From Cupriavidus sp. U2 (GTDB lineage: Bacteria > Pseudomonadota > Gammaproteobacteria > Burkholderiales > Burkholderiaceae), in NCBI RefSeq assembly GCF_009663685.2, contig NZ_RCOG02000032.1, positions 125,382 through 189,381 of the forward strand: a stretch of DNA of 64,000 nt, in the 5' to 3' direction. Below are positions 8,358 through 16,695 of this stretch, piece by piece. The position numbers and the translations under genes were made by a program. The notes beneath the pieces were generated by a model. It saw nothing but the letters and a program-made list of their open reading frames with translations. It was not told the origin of the DNA and did no database searches. Position 1 is the stretch's first letter; each line of letters starts with the position of its first letter.

Positions 8358-9533
8358 ATGTACGTCGATCTCCTTACCCTTTACCTTCTGGCTATTGGAA
8401 CGCTGCTCGCCAGTGCGGGCATGATGTTCTGGGAACACCTGGCCAATCCTCGGCACGGCAAGGCCCTGCGCATTCTGTCCGCGGCATTTGCGACGCTTGC
8501 CGTCGGCTGCGTGACGGTGCTCTTCCGGCGCGCCGTGCCCGGTGTGCTCGGGTCGGCACTCGCGAACCTGGTGATGCTGTGCGGCTACCTGCTGATCCTC
8601 AATGGCGTTGCGGCGCTCAGTAGCCGGCGCTACCGCATCACCGTCGGCGTCGTGCTGTGCGGCATGGCAGTCGTTTGGGCAGTTTCCGGCACACGATGGC
8701 TGGATGCTGTCTGGAACTACGTCAGCGCGTTCCCCATTGCCATCATCAGCGCCATGACTGCACGCGAAATGCTGCGGTGTGAGGCACTGAAGCCATTTTT
8801 CGCGCGTCACATCGTCGTGGCCGTGGCGGGCATCCACGCCCTGCTCTACGCCGGCCGTGCCTTTGCGCTGCCCTGGCTCGTGTCGGCGTACGGGCCTGCC
8901 ATGCAGGGCATCGCGAGCAAGATCACGATGTACGAGGGGGTCCTGTATTCGGTGATCCTCCCGATGACGATCCTGAAGCTGATCCGCGAAGACAGCCACA
9001 CGCAGTTGCTGAAAGAATCCCAGACCGACTACCTGACCCGCCTTGGCAACCGCCGGTGGTTTTTCGAACAGGGCCAACGCATTCTGGCGGCCGAAGACCA
9101 CCGCCGACCGGTAGCCGTCCTGGCGTTCGACCTCGATCAGTTCAAGGCCATCAACGACCGCTACGGTCACCAGGCCGGCGACGAGGTGCTGAAATCGTTC
9201 GCGGAGATCGCCCGGGGCGTCATGGGGCCGGACATCCTGTTCGCACGCATCGGCGGCGAGGAATTCGCTGCATTGCTATATGGCGCAGACGCGCAGCGCG
9301 CCGGCACGCTCGGCGCGACCGTGGCGGCGCAGTTCGCCCAAAATATCGCGGGCCGTATCGGGGGCGTCGGCATTCCGGCCACAGTCAGCATTGGGCTGGC
9401 GCAATTCGAGCGGGAAACGCCAGTGCTGAGTGACGCACTGGTCGCAGCTGACCAGGCGTTGTACCGGGCCAAGGCGCTGGGTGGGAATCGTCTGGAAATC
9501 GCGCAAACCGAGGAGCGGTCGGCGACGGTTTGA
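8358..9533 (+). CDS. Membrane-anchored diguanylate cyclase (GGDEF)
   Basis: A 391-aa protein with about six hydrophobic segments in residues 1-210 and a GGDEF domain in ~215-385. The active-site motif is GGEEF at 299-303, with the preceding FDLDQFKAINDRYGH metal/GTP-binding stretch intact, so it should make cyclic di-GMP. The RxxD inhibitory site normally found five residues before the motif is not present (the stretch reads GVMGPDILFAR), so product inhibition may be lost. The sensor part has no named domain that I recognise. The gene stands alone; its ATG has no strong Shine-Dalgarno sequence. Confidence 0.9.
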   Translation: MYVDLLTLYLLAIGTLLASAGMMFWEHLANPRHGKALRILSAAFATLAVGCVTVLFRRAVPGVLGSALANLVMLCGYLLILNGVAALSSRRYRITVGVVLCGMAVVWAVSGTRWLDAVWNYVSAFPIAIISAMTAREMLRCEALKPFFARHIVVAVAGIHALLYAGRAFALPWLVSAYGPAMQGIASKITMYEGVLYSVILPMTILKLIREDSHTQLLKESQTDYLTRLGNRRWFFEQGQRILAAEDHRRPVAVLAFDLDQFKAINDRYGHQAGDEVLKSFAEIARGVMGPDILFARIGGEEFAALLYGADAQRAGTLGATVAAQFAQNIAGRIGGVGIPATVSIGLAQFERETPVLSDALVAADQALYRAKALGGNRLEIAQTEERSATV

Positions 9534-9658
9534 GTTGGCCGGGGGACGCCATGTGAGCGGAGGTCCGGCAGGCGGATACCTGCTGGCATCCGCCCGATCC
9601 GGGATCGGAACCGGCGCATCCGGCCCCGCCAGGCGCCGGACGGCCTAAGGCCCGGGGA

Positions 9659-11278
9659 TTATTCCCACTCGATCGTTGCAGGCGGCTTGCCCGAAACGTC
9701 GTACACCACGCGATTCAGCCCGCGCACCTCGTTGATGATGCGGTTCGAGCAACGGCCCAGCAGCGCGTACGGCAGGTGCGCCCAGTGAGCGGTCATGAAG
9801 TCCGTGGTCTGCACGGCGCGCAGCGCCACCACGTAGTCGTACGTGCGGCCATCGCCCATCACGCCAACCGACTTCACCGGCAGGAACACTGCGAATGCCT
9901 GGCTGGTCAGGTCGTACCAGCTCTTGCCCACCTGATGCGGTTCGCACAGGCCGGCGGCGGCATCCTGCTCGGTGGCGATGGTCTTGCGCAGTTCCTCGAT
10001 GAAGATCGCGTCGGCGCGGCGCAGCAGATCGGCGTACTCGCGCTTGACCTCGCCCAGGATACGAACACCCAGGCCCGGACCCGGGAACGGATGGCGGTAG
10101 ACCATTTCCGGGGGCAGGCCCAGCGCCACGCCCAGTTCGCGCACTTCGTCCTTGAACAGGTCGCGCAGCGGTTCCAGCAGCTTCAGCCCCAGCGTTTCGG
10201 GCAGTCCGCCCACGTTATGGTGACTCTTGATCGTGGTCGCCTTCTTGGTCTTGGTGCCCCCCGATTCCACCACATCCGGGTAGATCGTGCCCTGCGCCAG
10301 CAACTTGGCATTGGTCAGCTTCTTTGCTTCGGCCTGGAACACTTCCACGAACTCGCGGCCGATGATCTTGCGCTTCTGCTCCGGATCGGTCACGCCGGCC
10401 AGGTGGCCCAGGAACTGGTCCGATGCGTCGACATGGATGACCTTGGCGTGCAGGCGGCCCGCGAACATGTCCATCACCATCTTGCCTTCGTCCAGGCGCA
10501 GCAGGCCGTGATCGACGAACACGCAGGTCAGCTGGTCGCCGATGGCGCGATGGATCAGCGCAGCCGCCACCGACGAATCAACGCCGCCGGACAGGCCCAG
10601 GATCACCTCTTCGTCGCCCACCTGCTCGCGGATCTTGGCCACGGCCTCGGCGATGTGGTCACCCATCACCCAATCCGGGTTCGCGCCGCAGATCTGCAGC
10701 ACGAATCGATCGAGCATCTCGCGGCCCTTCGACGTATGCGTGACTTCCGGGTGGAACTGCACGGCGTAGTAGCCGCGGGCCTCGTCGGCCATGCCGGCAA
10801 TCGGGCAGCTCGGCGTCGATGCCATCAGCTTGAAGCCTTCGGGCAGCGCGGTCACCTTGTCGCCGTGGCTCATCCAGACCTTCAGCATGCCGTGGCCTTC
10901 GGGCGTGCTGAAATCCTCGATGCCCTTGAGCAGGTTCGTATGGCCATGGGCGCGGACTTCCGCGTAGCCAAACTCGCGCGAATCGCTCCATTCGACCTTG
11001 CCGCCCAGCTGCACGGCCATGGTCTGCATGCCGTAGCAGATGCCCAGCACCGGCACGCCCAGATCCCACACGGCCTGCGGCGCGCGCAGCTGGTGGTCTT
11101 CGTAGGTGCTGGCGTGGCTGCCCGACAGGATCACGCCCTTTGGCGCGAACTCGCGGACGAATTCATCGGTCACGTCGTTCGGATGGATTTCGCAGTAGAC
11201 GTGCGCTTCGCGAACGCGGCGGGCGATCAGCTGCGTGACTTGCGAACCGAAATCAAGAATGAGGATTTTGTCGTGCAT
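9659..11278 (-). CDS. guaA: GMP synthase (glutamine-hydrolysing)
   Basis: A 539-aa two-domain enzyme that aminates XMP to GMP using glutamine and ATP, the last step of de novo GMP synthesis. The N-terminal class I amidotransferase domain has the nucleophile C81 in GICYGMQ and a later FHPEVTHT motif with the catalytic His. The ATP-pyrophosphatase domain has the P-loop LGLSGGVDSSVAAALI, and the C-terminus ends in the usual VVYDVSGKPPATIEWE. The start ATG at 11278 (MHDKILILDFGSQ) is preferred over a start seven codons upstream because it matches the family. The first 26 bp overlap the end of the preceding membrane-protein gene, so the two are probably translationally coupled. Confidence 0.98.
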   Translation of the reverse strand: MHDKILILDFGSQVTQLIARRVREAHVYCEIHPNDVTDEFVREFAPKGVILSGSHASTYEDHQLRAPQAVWDLGVPVLGICYGMQTMAVQLGGKVEWSDSREFGYAEVRAHGHTNLLKGIEDFSTPEGHGMLKVWMSHGDKVTALPEGFKLMASTPSCPIAGMADEARGYYAVQFHPEVTHTSKGREMLDRFVLQICGANPDWVMGDHIAEAVAKIREQVGDEEVILGLSGGVDSSVAAALIHRAIGDQLTCVFVDHGLLRLDEGKMVMDMFAGRLHAKVIHVDASDQFLGHLAGVTDPEQKRKIIGREFVEVFQAEAKKLTNAKLLAQGTIYPDVVESGGTKTKKATTIKSHHNVGGLPETLGLKLLEPLRDLFKDEVRELGVALGLPPEMVYRHPFPGPGLGVRILGEVKREYADLLRRADAIFIEELRKTIATEQDAAAGLCEPHQVGKSWYDLTSQAFAVFLPVKSVGVMGDGRTYDYVVALRAVQTTDFMTAHWAHLPYALLGRCSNRIINEVRGLNRVVYDVSGKPPATIEWE

Positions 11279-11918
11279 GATTGGCAGTGGGCAGTGCATC
11301 CGGATCGGGTTCGGTCATGACTTCGGTGCCCGGGCCATAGCCGGGCGGCGGCGTGATGACCGGCTCGCGCCGGTATTCGGGGGATGCGGGGGACGTCGCC
11401 GGGCGCGCCGGGCGGCCAATGCCGCTGTCGGCGACATCCGTCACGTCGGTAACGTCGGTCGGATAGGGAACGCCGGCGGCACGCGCGTCGCGGTCGGCCT
11501 TGGCCTGGTCGGCCAGCGCGCGTTCACGCAGCCGCACCTTCTTGGCCGACGGAATCAGCACGATGGCGAAGAACAGCAGCATGGCCGCCATCGTCAGCAG
11601 CCAGACCTTGCCGGCCGGCTGGACGGGCATGTCCAGGAACAGCGTCCAGCCGGCCACCAGTATCGCGCTGGCCAGGTTGATCAACCCGGCGACGCGCGCC
11701 ACGGGCACCGTCATATGTCCATTGAATGTGGCCGTAAACAGCAGCCATGACATGCCGAGCGTGGCCACGCCCAGCAGCTGCCCGAACAGGGCCGGCTCCG
11801 GCACCGGCAGTTGCAGCGCGGCGTACAGCGTGGTGAACGGCGACATCAGCAGCAGCAGGCCAAGCAGCAAGTCGAGCACCGCATCGAAAAACAGCACGGC
11901 TCGCAGCAATACCTTCAT
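11253..11918 (-). CDS. Small membrane protein of unknown function between guaB and guaA
   Basis: A 221-aa protein I cannot assign to a named family. It has four likely TM segments in residues 1-125 (for example VLLRAVLFFDAVLDLLLGLL and a VWLLTMAAMLLFFAIVLI stretch), then a basic and acidic hydrophilic tail. The tail contains a short repeat (DVTDVTDVAD) and is Pro-rich, so it is probably disordered. The start at 11918 has a strong AAGGAG. It is 94 bp downstream of guaB, and its 3' end overlaps guaA by 26 bp, so it seems to be part of a guaB-X-guaA operon. No link to purine metabolism is visible in the sequence. Confidence 0.75.
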   Translation of the reverse strand: MKVLLRAVLFFDAVLDLLLGLLLLMSPFTTLYAALQLPVPEPALFGQLLGVATLGMSWLLFTATFNGHMTVPVARVAGLINLASAILVAGWTLFLDMPVQPAGKVWLLTMAAMLLFFAIVLIPSAKKVRLRERALADQAKADRDARAAGVPYPTDVTDVTDVADSGIGRPARPATSPASPEYRREPVITPPPGYGPGTEVMTEPDPDALPTANHARQNPHS

Positions 11919-12012
11919 GGTCGCTCCTTATTGCGGCGCGGCCGCGCAGGCCCCGTCAACCTCGACAGAACCGGCGCGGCCGTGGTGCCCGTCAGGGCAG
12001 GCCAGATCGACA

Positions 12013-13476
12013 TCAATCGATATGGTAGTTCGGCGCTTCCTTGGTGATCTGCACGTCATGGACATGCGATTCGCGCATGCCCGCTGCCGTGATCTGCACG
12101 AACTCGGCAGATTCGTGCCACTGCGGAATCGAGCTGGCGCCGCAGTAACCCATCGACGCGCGGATGCCGCCCGTCAGCTGGTGGATGATTGCCTGCACCG
12201 GCCCCTTGTACGCAACCCGGCCTTCGATGCCTTCCGGCACCAGCTTGTCGACGTTGGCGGTGTTGTCTTCCTGGAAGTAGCGGTCAGCCGCGCCATCCTT
12301 CATCGCACCGACCGAACCCATGCCACGGTAGCTCTTGAACGAGCGGCCCTGGAACAGGAACACCTCGCCCGGGGCTTCCTCGGTACCCGAGAACATGCCG
12401 CCCATCATCACGGTGTGGGCACCAGCCGCCAGGGCCTTGGCCACGTCGCCCGAATAGCGCACGCCGCCATCGGCGATCAGCGGCACGCCCGTGCCCTTGA
12501 GCGCCTCGGCCACGTTCGACACGGCCGTGATCTGCGGCACACCGACACCGGCCACGATACGTGTGGTGCAGATGGAGCCAGGGCCGATCCCGACCTTGAC
12601 GCCATCGGCACCATGCTCGACCAGCGCCAGCGCGGCGGCGCCGGTGGCGATATTGCCCCCCACCACCTGCACCTGCGGGAAGTTCTGCTTGACCCAGCGC
12701 ACGCGGTCCAGCACGCCCTGGCTGTGGCCGTGCGCGGTATCCACCACGATCACGTCGACGCCGGCCTTGACCAGCAGTTCCACGCGTTCATCGTTGTCCG
12801 GGCCCACGCCCACTGCGGCGCCTACGCGCAGCTGGCCGTGCGCATCCTTGCTGGCCAGCGGATTGTCCACGGCCTTCTGGATGTCCTTTACCGTAATCAG
12901 GCCGCGCAGCTCGAACGCCGCGTTCACCACCAGCACGCGCTCAAGGCGGTGGCGGTTCATCAGGCGCTTGGCTTCTTCCAGGGGCGCGCCTTCGGCCACC
13001 GTCACGAGCTTCTCGCGCGGGGTCATCTTCGCACGCACAGGTGCGTCCAGTTCTTCTTCGAAACGCAGGTCGCGGTTGGTGATGATGCCGACGACGGTCT
13101 TGCCCTCGAGCACCGGGAAACCCGAAATGCCGTGCTGTTGCGACAGCGCAATCACATCGCGAACCTTCATGTCCGGCGAAATGGTGATCGGATCACGCAG
13201 CACACCCGATTCGTAGCGTTTTACACGCGCCACTTCACGAGCCTGGTCGGCGGGCTTCAGGTTCTTGTGAACGATACCGATACCGCCAGCCTGCGCCATG
13301 GCAATGGCCAGGCGCGCTTCCGTCACCGTATCCATGGCGGCGGACAGCAGCGGAATGTTGAGTTCGATCGAACGGGTCAGTCGGGTGCGGAGGGAAACAT
13401 CCCGGGGCAGGACGGCCGAATAGGCCGGGACGAGCAGCACGTCATCGAATGTGAGTGCTTTCTGGACAAGACGCAT
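12013..13476 (-). CDS. guaB: Inosine-5'-monophosphate dehydrogenase
   Basis: A 487-aa enzyme that oxidises IMP to XMP with NAD+, the committed step of guanine nucleotide synthesis. It is full length: a (beta/alpha)8 barrel interrupted by a pair of CBS domains at ~92-205. The catalytic C303 lies in GIGPGSICTTRIV, and the YRGMGSVGAM stretch is the flap/finger region. The C-terminal half ends with the usual HVHDVQITKEAPNYH. The ATG at 13476 has GAGG upstream, and a perfect TATAAT box lies 27 bp before the start, so the transcript would have a leader of about 20 nt. It is the first gene of guaB-X-guaA. Confidence 0.98.
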   Translation of the reverse strand: MRLVQKALTFDDVLLVPAYSAVLPRDVSLRTRLTRSIELNIPLLSAAMDTVTEARLAIAMAQAGGIGIVHKNLKPADQAREVARVKRYESGVLRDPITISPDMKVRDVIALSQQHGISGFPVLEGKTVVGIITNRDLRFEEELDAPVRAKMTPREKLVTVAEGAPLEEAKRLMNRHRLERVLVVNAAFELRGLITVKDIQKAVDNPLASKDAHGQLRVGAAVGVGPDNDERVELLVKAGVDVIVVDTAHGHSQGVLDRVRWVKQNFPQVQVVGGNIATGAAALALVEHGADGVKVGIGPGSICTTRIVAGVGVPQITAVSNVAEALKGTGVPLIADGGVRYSGDVAKALAAGAHTVMMGGMFSGTEEAPGEVFLFQGRSFKSYRGMGSVGAMKDGAADRYFQEDNTANVDKLVPEGIEGRVAYKGPVQAIIHQLTGGIRASMGYCGASSIPQWHESAEFVQITAAGMRESHVHDVQITKEAPNYHID

Positions 13477-13502
13477 AGCGAATCCTCTAGGCGCAAAAGC
13501 AG

Positions 13503-13508
13503 ATTATA
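13503..13508 (-). promoter_or_regulatory. Putative guaB -10 box
   Basis: Read on the minus strand the sequence is CCTGTATAATCTG, a consensus -10 hexamer 27 bp before the guaB start. No good -35 box lies 16-18 bp upstream, so this promoter may need an activator or rely on other contacts. Confidence 0.5.
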
Positions 13509-13591
13509 CAGGAATGCAGGATTTGCTGATGCGTTGTTGCAAGCCGTTTGCTATTCTCGGCCACCTTTTTCAAACAAGGCATCGGGAGACC

Positions 13592-14554
13592 ATGGGAATC
13601 GGCGTACTGTGCGGGCTGCTGGCGGGCGCATTCTGGGGAATGGTATTCATCGCCCCCAAGCTGCTGCCGGCATTTTCTCCCTGGGAACTGGCGATCGGCC
13701 GCTATCTGGCGTACGGCCTGGTGGCCCTGGTCGCCGCCCTGCCGCTGATGCGCCGCATTGCCCGCAAGCTGACACGCCCCGACTGCGTGGCCCTGTTGCG
13801 CCAAGCCTTTACCGGCAACCTGCTTTACTACGTGCTGCTGGCGTTCGGCGTACAACTGGCCGGCGTGGGCCCCACGTCGCTGATCATCGGCATCCTGCCC
13901 ATCTCGGTCACGCTGATGGGCCGGCGCGACCATGGCGCCGTGCCGCTGCGCCGCCTGACGCTGCCGCTGCTGGTAGTGGCGGCCGGCATCGCCTGCATCA
14001 ACGTCGACCTGTTCGGCGGTGGCGGCGGCGCACATGGCGCGGCCGTGGCGGACGTAACGATCCGCCCCGTGTGGCAGAAAATCGCCGGCGTGCTCTGTGC
14101 GGCTGGGGCGCTGGTCTGCTGGACGCTCTATGCCGTGGACAACGCGCGCTACCTGCAGCGGCACCCGCACTTCAGCGGCAACGAGTGGTCGGCACTTTAT
14201 GGGCTGTCCACCGGGCTGGTGTCGCTGATCCTGGCAATCGCCGGCTGGCTCGCGTTCGGCGACGCGCTGACGGCCCCAGGCAGCGCCCGGGACTGGCAGT
14301 GGTTCTGGACCGTCAATGCGGCGGTTGCGTTGGGAGCGTCGCTAATTGGCAACAATCTCTGGAACATTTCGAGCCGCCGGTTGCCGCTCACGCTGTCCGG
14401 TCAGATGATCGTCTTCGAGACGCTGTTCGCGCTGGCATACGGGTTCGTGTTCGATCACCGCTGGCCGCGACCGCTGGAAATCGCCGCAATTGTCTTGCTG
14501 ATGGCCGGCGTAGCCTGGTCGGTCCGCTTGCATGCGACGGACAAGTCTCAGTAG
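13592..14554 (+). CDS. EamA/DMT-family transporter
   Basis: A 320-aa protein with about ten hydrophobic segments and the internal two-fold repeat of EamA (drug/metabolite transporter) proteins, which usually export amino acids or other metabolites across the inner membrane. The start ATG at 13592 (MGIGVLCGLLAGAFWGMVF) has CGGGAGA upstream; the frame is open further upstream, but that part is the guaB promoter region. A Gly-rich insert (FGGGGGAHGAAVAD) sits in the middle loop. The second half contains the SGQMIVFETLFALAYGF stretch typical of the second EamA unit. Substrate unknown. It is divergent from guaB. Confidence 0.82.
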   Translation: MGIGVLCGLLAGAFWGMVFIAPKLLPAFSPWELAIGRYLAYGLVALVAALPLMRRIARKLTRPDCVALLRQAFTGNLLYYVLLAFGVQLAGVGPTSLIIGILPISVTLMGRRDHGAVPLRRLTLPLLVVAAGIACINVDLFGGGGGAHGAAVADVTIRPVWQKIAGVLCAAGALVCWTLYAVDNARYLQRHPHFSGNEWSALYGLSTGLVSLILAIAGWLAFGDALTAPGSARDWQWFWTVNAAVALGASLIGNNLWNISSRRLPLTLSGQMIVFETLFALAYGFVFDHRWPRPLEIAAIVLLMAGVAWSVRLHATDKSQ

Positions 14555-14646
14555 ACTAGCGACCAATGCCGGGTGGGTCACACGAAAGTCAACCCCACTG
14601 GCGACTGATGCCAACACAACCTGCTCGACCCGCTCACGATTTCGCC

Positions 14647-15189
14647 ATGAAACGATCGTCCGCGCTGTACCTGCTGATTGCCGCAAGCTTGGCCATTCCC
14701 GGCACCGCCTTCTCTCAGTGGCAATGGAAGGACGCCAACGGCCGCACGGTCTACAGCGATGTTCCGCCGTCGCCATCGGTGCCTGAACGGGCCATCCTGG
14801 CCGCGCCGGGCCGGGTAGCCGGTGCCTATCGACCGCTGGAAATGGAAACCGCCAAGGCCGACGGGAACCCGGCGCCGACCGGCAGCGCGCGCATGCAGCA
14901 GGTCAGCGCCAAGGCCAAGGCCGACAAGCCCGTCGATGCCGACGAGGCATTCCGCGAGCGCCGCGATGCCCGCATCAAGGCCGATCTGGAAGCTGCCGCC
15001 AAGGAACGCACCCAGCTGGCGCGCGACGAACGGTGCCAGCAGCTGCGCAACTACGCCACCGGCCTGAGTGCCGGCGTGCGGGTGTCCCGATCGGGTGCCG
15101 ACGGCGCCCCGATGCGCCTCAACGACGACGAGCGCACGGCCGAACTGGCCCGCACCAACGATTCGATCAACCAGCAGTGCAGCGGCTGA
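14647..15189 (+). CDS. DUF4124 domain-containing periplasmic protein
   Basis: A 180-aa protein with a cleavable signal peptide (MKRSSALYLLIAASLAIPGTAFS) followed directly by a DUF4124 motif, QWQWKDANGRTVYSDVPP. DUF4124 is common in proteobacterial secreted proteins, with no settled function. The middle and C-terminal parts are hydrophilic, rich in Ala, Lys, Asp and Arg, and probably helical, with two cysteines (in DERCQQL and QQCSG). The start ATG at 14647 is chosen because it gives the signal peptide. It follows the DMT gene by 92 bp on the same strand and is convergent with rnfH. Confidence 0.8.
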   Translation: MKRSSALYLLIAASLAIPGTAFSQWQWKDANGRTVYSDVPPSPSVPERAILAAPGRVAGAYRPLEMETAKADGNPAPTGSARMQQVSAKAKADKPVDADEAFRERRDARIKADLEAAAKERTQLARDERCQQLRNYATGLSAGVRVSRSGADGAPMRLNDDERTAELARTNDSINQQCSG

Positions 15190-15220
15190 CAGGCTGATGC
15201 CCTGAAGGCAGGGACCCTGC

Positions 15221-15580
15221 TCAGGCGCCCTGCCCGCCTCCGCCGCGCAGCCATTTCTGGCCCTCGCGCATCCCGGATGCCCGGGTTTTCTGCACGCGCT
15301 TGCGCCGGGCGGTCTTCGGATCCGCCGTCAGGACACGGTAGATTTCCACCCGATCACCCTGGCGCACCACGGTATCCAGCGTTTTCAGCTTGCCGTAGAT
15401 TCCCACGCGCATCGTCGTGGGATCCACTTCCGGGTGCGCCCCGGTCAACCCGCTGGATTGAATGGCGCCGACGATGGTCGTGCCCTCCGGGACGGCAACT
15501 TCCTTCAGGAACACCGCATCCGGACGGGCATAGCAGACCGAAACGCGGACGGTGGCCGATGCTTCAGCCTTGCTTGGCAT
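15221..15580 (-). CDS. rnfH: RnfH family protein (RatB / YfjF-like)
   Basis: A 119-aa beta-grasp (ubiquitin-like) protein of the RnfH family. The N-terminal part carries VSVCYARPDAVFLKEVAVPEG, typed here only as far as the family pattern of a VxxxYA start and a VGIYGK...GDRVEIYRPL-like core (VGIYGKLKTLDTVVRQGDRV). It ends in a basic tail (KTARRKRVQK). Function is uncertain; in E. coli the homologue RatB is encoded with ratA. The start at 15580 lies inside the end of ratA (17-bp overlap), so the pair is probably translated together. The order ratA-rnfH divergent from smpB is conserved in many proteobacteria. Confidence 0.9.
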   Translation of the reverse strand: MPSKAEASATVRVSVCYARPDAVFLKEVAVPEGTTIVGAIQSSGLTGAHPEVDPTTMRVGIYGKLKTLDTVVRQGDRVEIYRVLTADPKTARRKRVQKTRASGMREGQKWLRGGGGQGA

Positions 15581-16004
15581 AGACCACCTCGGCCCGCTTG
15601 ACAAAGGCATCCACAAACGTGTTGGCGATCACGCTGAACGCCGGACCGATGATTTTTTCGAGAATGACGCTCGAAAATTCGTAATGCAGGTGAAATTCGA
15701 TCTTGCAGGCATCGGCGCGCAATGGCGTGAACCGCCAGGAACCGTTGAAGGTCTTGAAAGGACCGTCCGCGAACGTCATATCGATACGAGTTGGACGCTC
15801 CTGGGTATTGCGCGTGTGGAAATACTGCTTGATGCCGCTGAAATGGATATGGATCTTGGCATCGAGCAGCGTGTCGGTTTGCTCGAAGACCTCCACGCCA
15901 CCGCACCATGGCAGGAACTTGGGATAGTCCTCCACGCGCGTGACCAGGTCGTACATCTGTTCGGCCGAGAAGCCGAGCAGGACGGATTTATGGACGTCTG
16001 CCAT
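15564..16004 (-). CDS. ratA: RatA-like START-domain protein (ubiquinone-binding / ribosome association toxin family)
   Basis: A 146-aa protein of the polyketide cyclase/START family. The pattern S-A-E-Q-M-Y-D-L-V followed by DYPKFLPWCGGVEV and a later FNGSWRFTPL is that of RatA (YfjG) and mitochondrial COQ10. RatA was described as blocking 70S association in E. coli, while COQ10 homologues bind ubiquinone; which role applies here cannot be read from the sequence. It is divergent from smpB across 185 bp and overlaps rnfH by 17 bp. Confidence 0.92.
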   Translation of the reverse strand: MADVHKSVLLGFSAEQMYDLVTRVEDYPKFLPWCGGVEVFEQTDTLLDAKIHIHFSGIKQYFHTRNTQERPTRIDMTFADGPFKTFNGSWRFTPLRADACKIEFHLHYEFSSVILEKIIGPAFSVIANTFVDAFVKRAEVVYAKQG

Positions 16005-16052
16005 GTATACGGGTTGCGGGCACCTCGGGACTGGGCCGGGCCGGAGCGGTTT

Positions 16053-16072
16053 GCTAAAATCAGGATTTTAGC
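16053..16072. promoter_or_regulatory. Symmetric -10 region between ratA and smpB
   Basis: GCTAAAATC-AG-GATTTTAGC is a perfect 9-bp inverted repeat with a 2-nt spacer. Each arm holds TAAAAT, one on each strand, and the plus arm forms an extended -10 (TG-C-TAAAAT). The divergent promoters of ratA (minus) and smpB (plus) therefore seem to overlap. The -35 regions are weak on both sides. Confidence 0.45.
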
Positions 16073-16189
16073 CGACAGCCGCGAACACGGCACGCCTTGG
16101 CGCGCTCGGCCGCAGTCATGTTGCTGCGCACCCTCACTGCCGCCGGCCTGCCGGGCCGCGCCGGTCAAATTTAGGAAATCACCTCCCGC

Positions 16190-16639
16190 ATGACGATCGC
16201 TGACAACAAGAAGGCCTTTTTCGACTACTTCATCGAAGAACGCTATGAAGCCGGGATCGTGCTGGAAGGCTGGGAAGTCAAGGCGATCCGGGCGAACCGC
16301 GTGCAGATCAAGGAAGGTTATGTTGTGGTGCGCAACGCCGAGATGTTCCTGATCGGCGCCCACATCAGCCCGCTGCAAAGCGCCTCCACGCACGTCACTC
16401 CCGATCCGGTACGCACCCGGAAGCTGCTGCTCAAGGCCGACGAGATCAGGAAACTGATCGGCAAGGTGGAGCAGCGCGGCTATACGCTGGTGCCGCTGAA
16501 CCTGCACTACACGCGCGGCCGCATCAAGTGCGAAATCGGCCTGGGCAAGGGCAAGAAGCAGTTCGACAAGCGGGAGACCGAAAAGAACCGCGACTGGCAG
16601 CGCGAGAAGGCGCGTCTGATGAAAAGCGAGAAGGAATGA
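16190..16639 (+). CDS. smpB: SsrA-binding protein SmpB
   Basis: A 149-aa OB-fold RNA-binding protein that partners tmRNA in trans-translation, releasing stalled ribosomes and tagging nascent peptides. The family pattern is complete: NKKAFFDYFIEERYEAGIVL, then GWEVKAIRA, the GYVVV core, and the basic C-terminal tail (KGKKQFDKRETEKNRDWQRE) that enters the decoding channel. Length is normal. The start ATG at 16190 follows a weak ribosome site. No tmRNA gene is in the window. A strong intrinsic terminator follows directly after the stop. Confidence 0.98.
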   Translation: MTIADNKKAFFDYFIEERYEAGIVLEGWEVKAIRANRVQIKEGYVVVRNAEMFLIGAHISPLQSASTHVTPDPVRTRKLLLKADEIRKLIGKVEQRGYTLVPLNLHYTRGRIKCEIGLGKGKKQFDKRETEKNRDWQREKARLMKSEKE

Positions 16640-16642
16640 AGA

Positions 16643-16671
16643 ACGGAGGCCTCGGCCTCCGTTTTCGTTTT
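16643..16671 (+). terminator. Intrinsic terminator of smpB
   Basis: An 8-bp GC-rich stem (ACGGAGGC, loop CTCG, GCCTCCGT) followed by TTTTCGTTTT, starting 4 bp after the smpB stop. A-rich sequence on the other side is limited, so it works best for the plus strand. Confidence 0.85.
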
Positions 16672-16695
16672 GGTGTTCAGCGATGCCAGATGGCG

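Noticed and set aside
15221..16004. ratA-rnfH as a toxin-antitoxin pair
   Set aside because: The pair is a conserved housekeeping neighbour of smpB; RatB has not been clearly shown to be an antitoxin and nothing here adds evidence.
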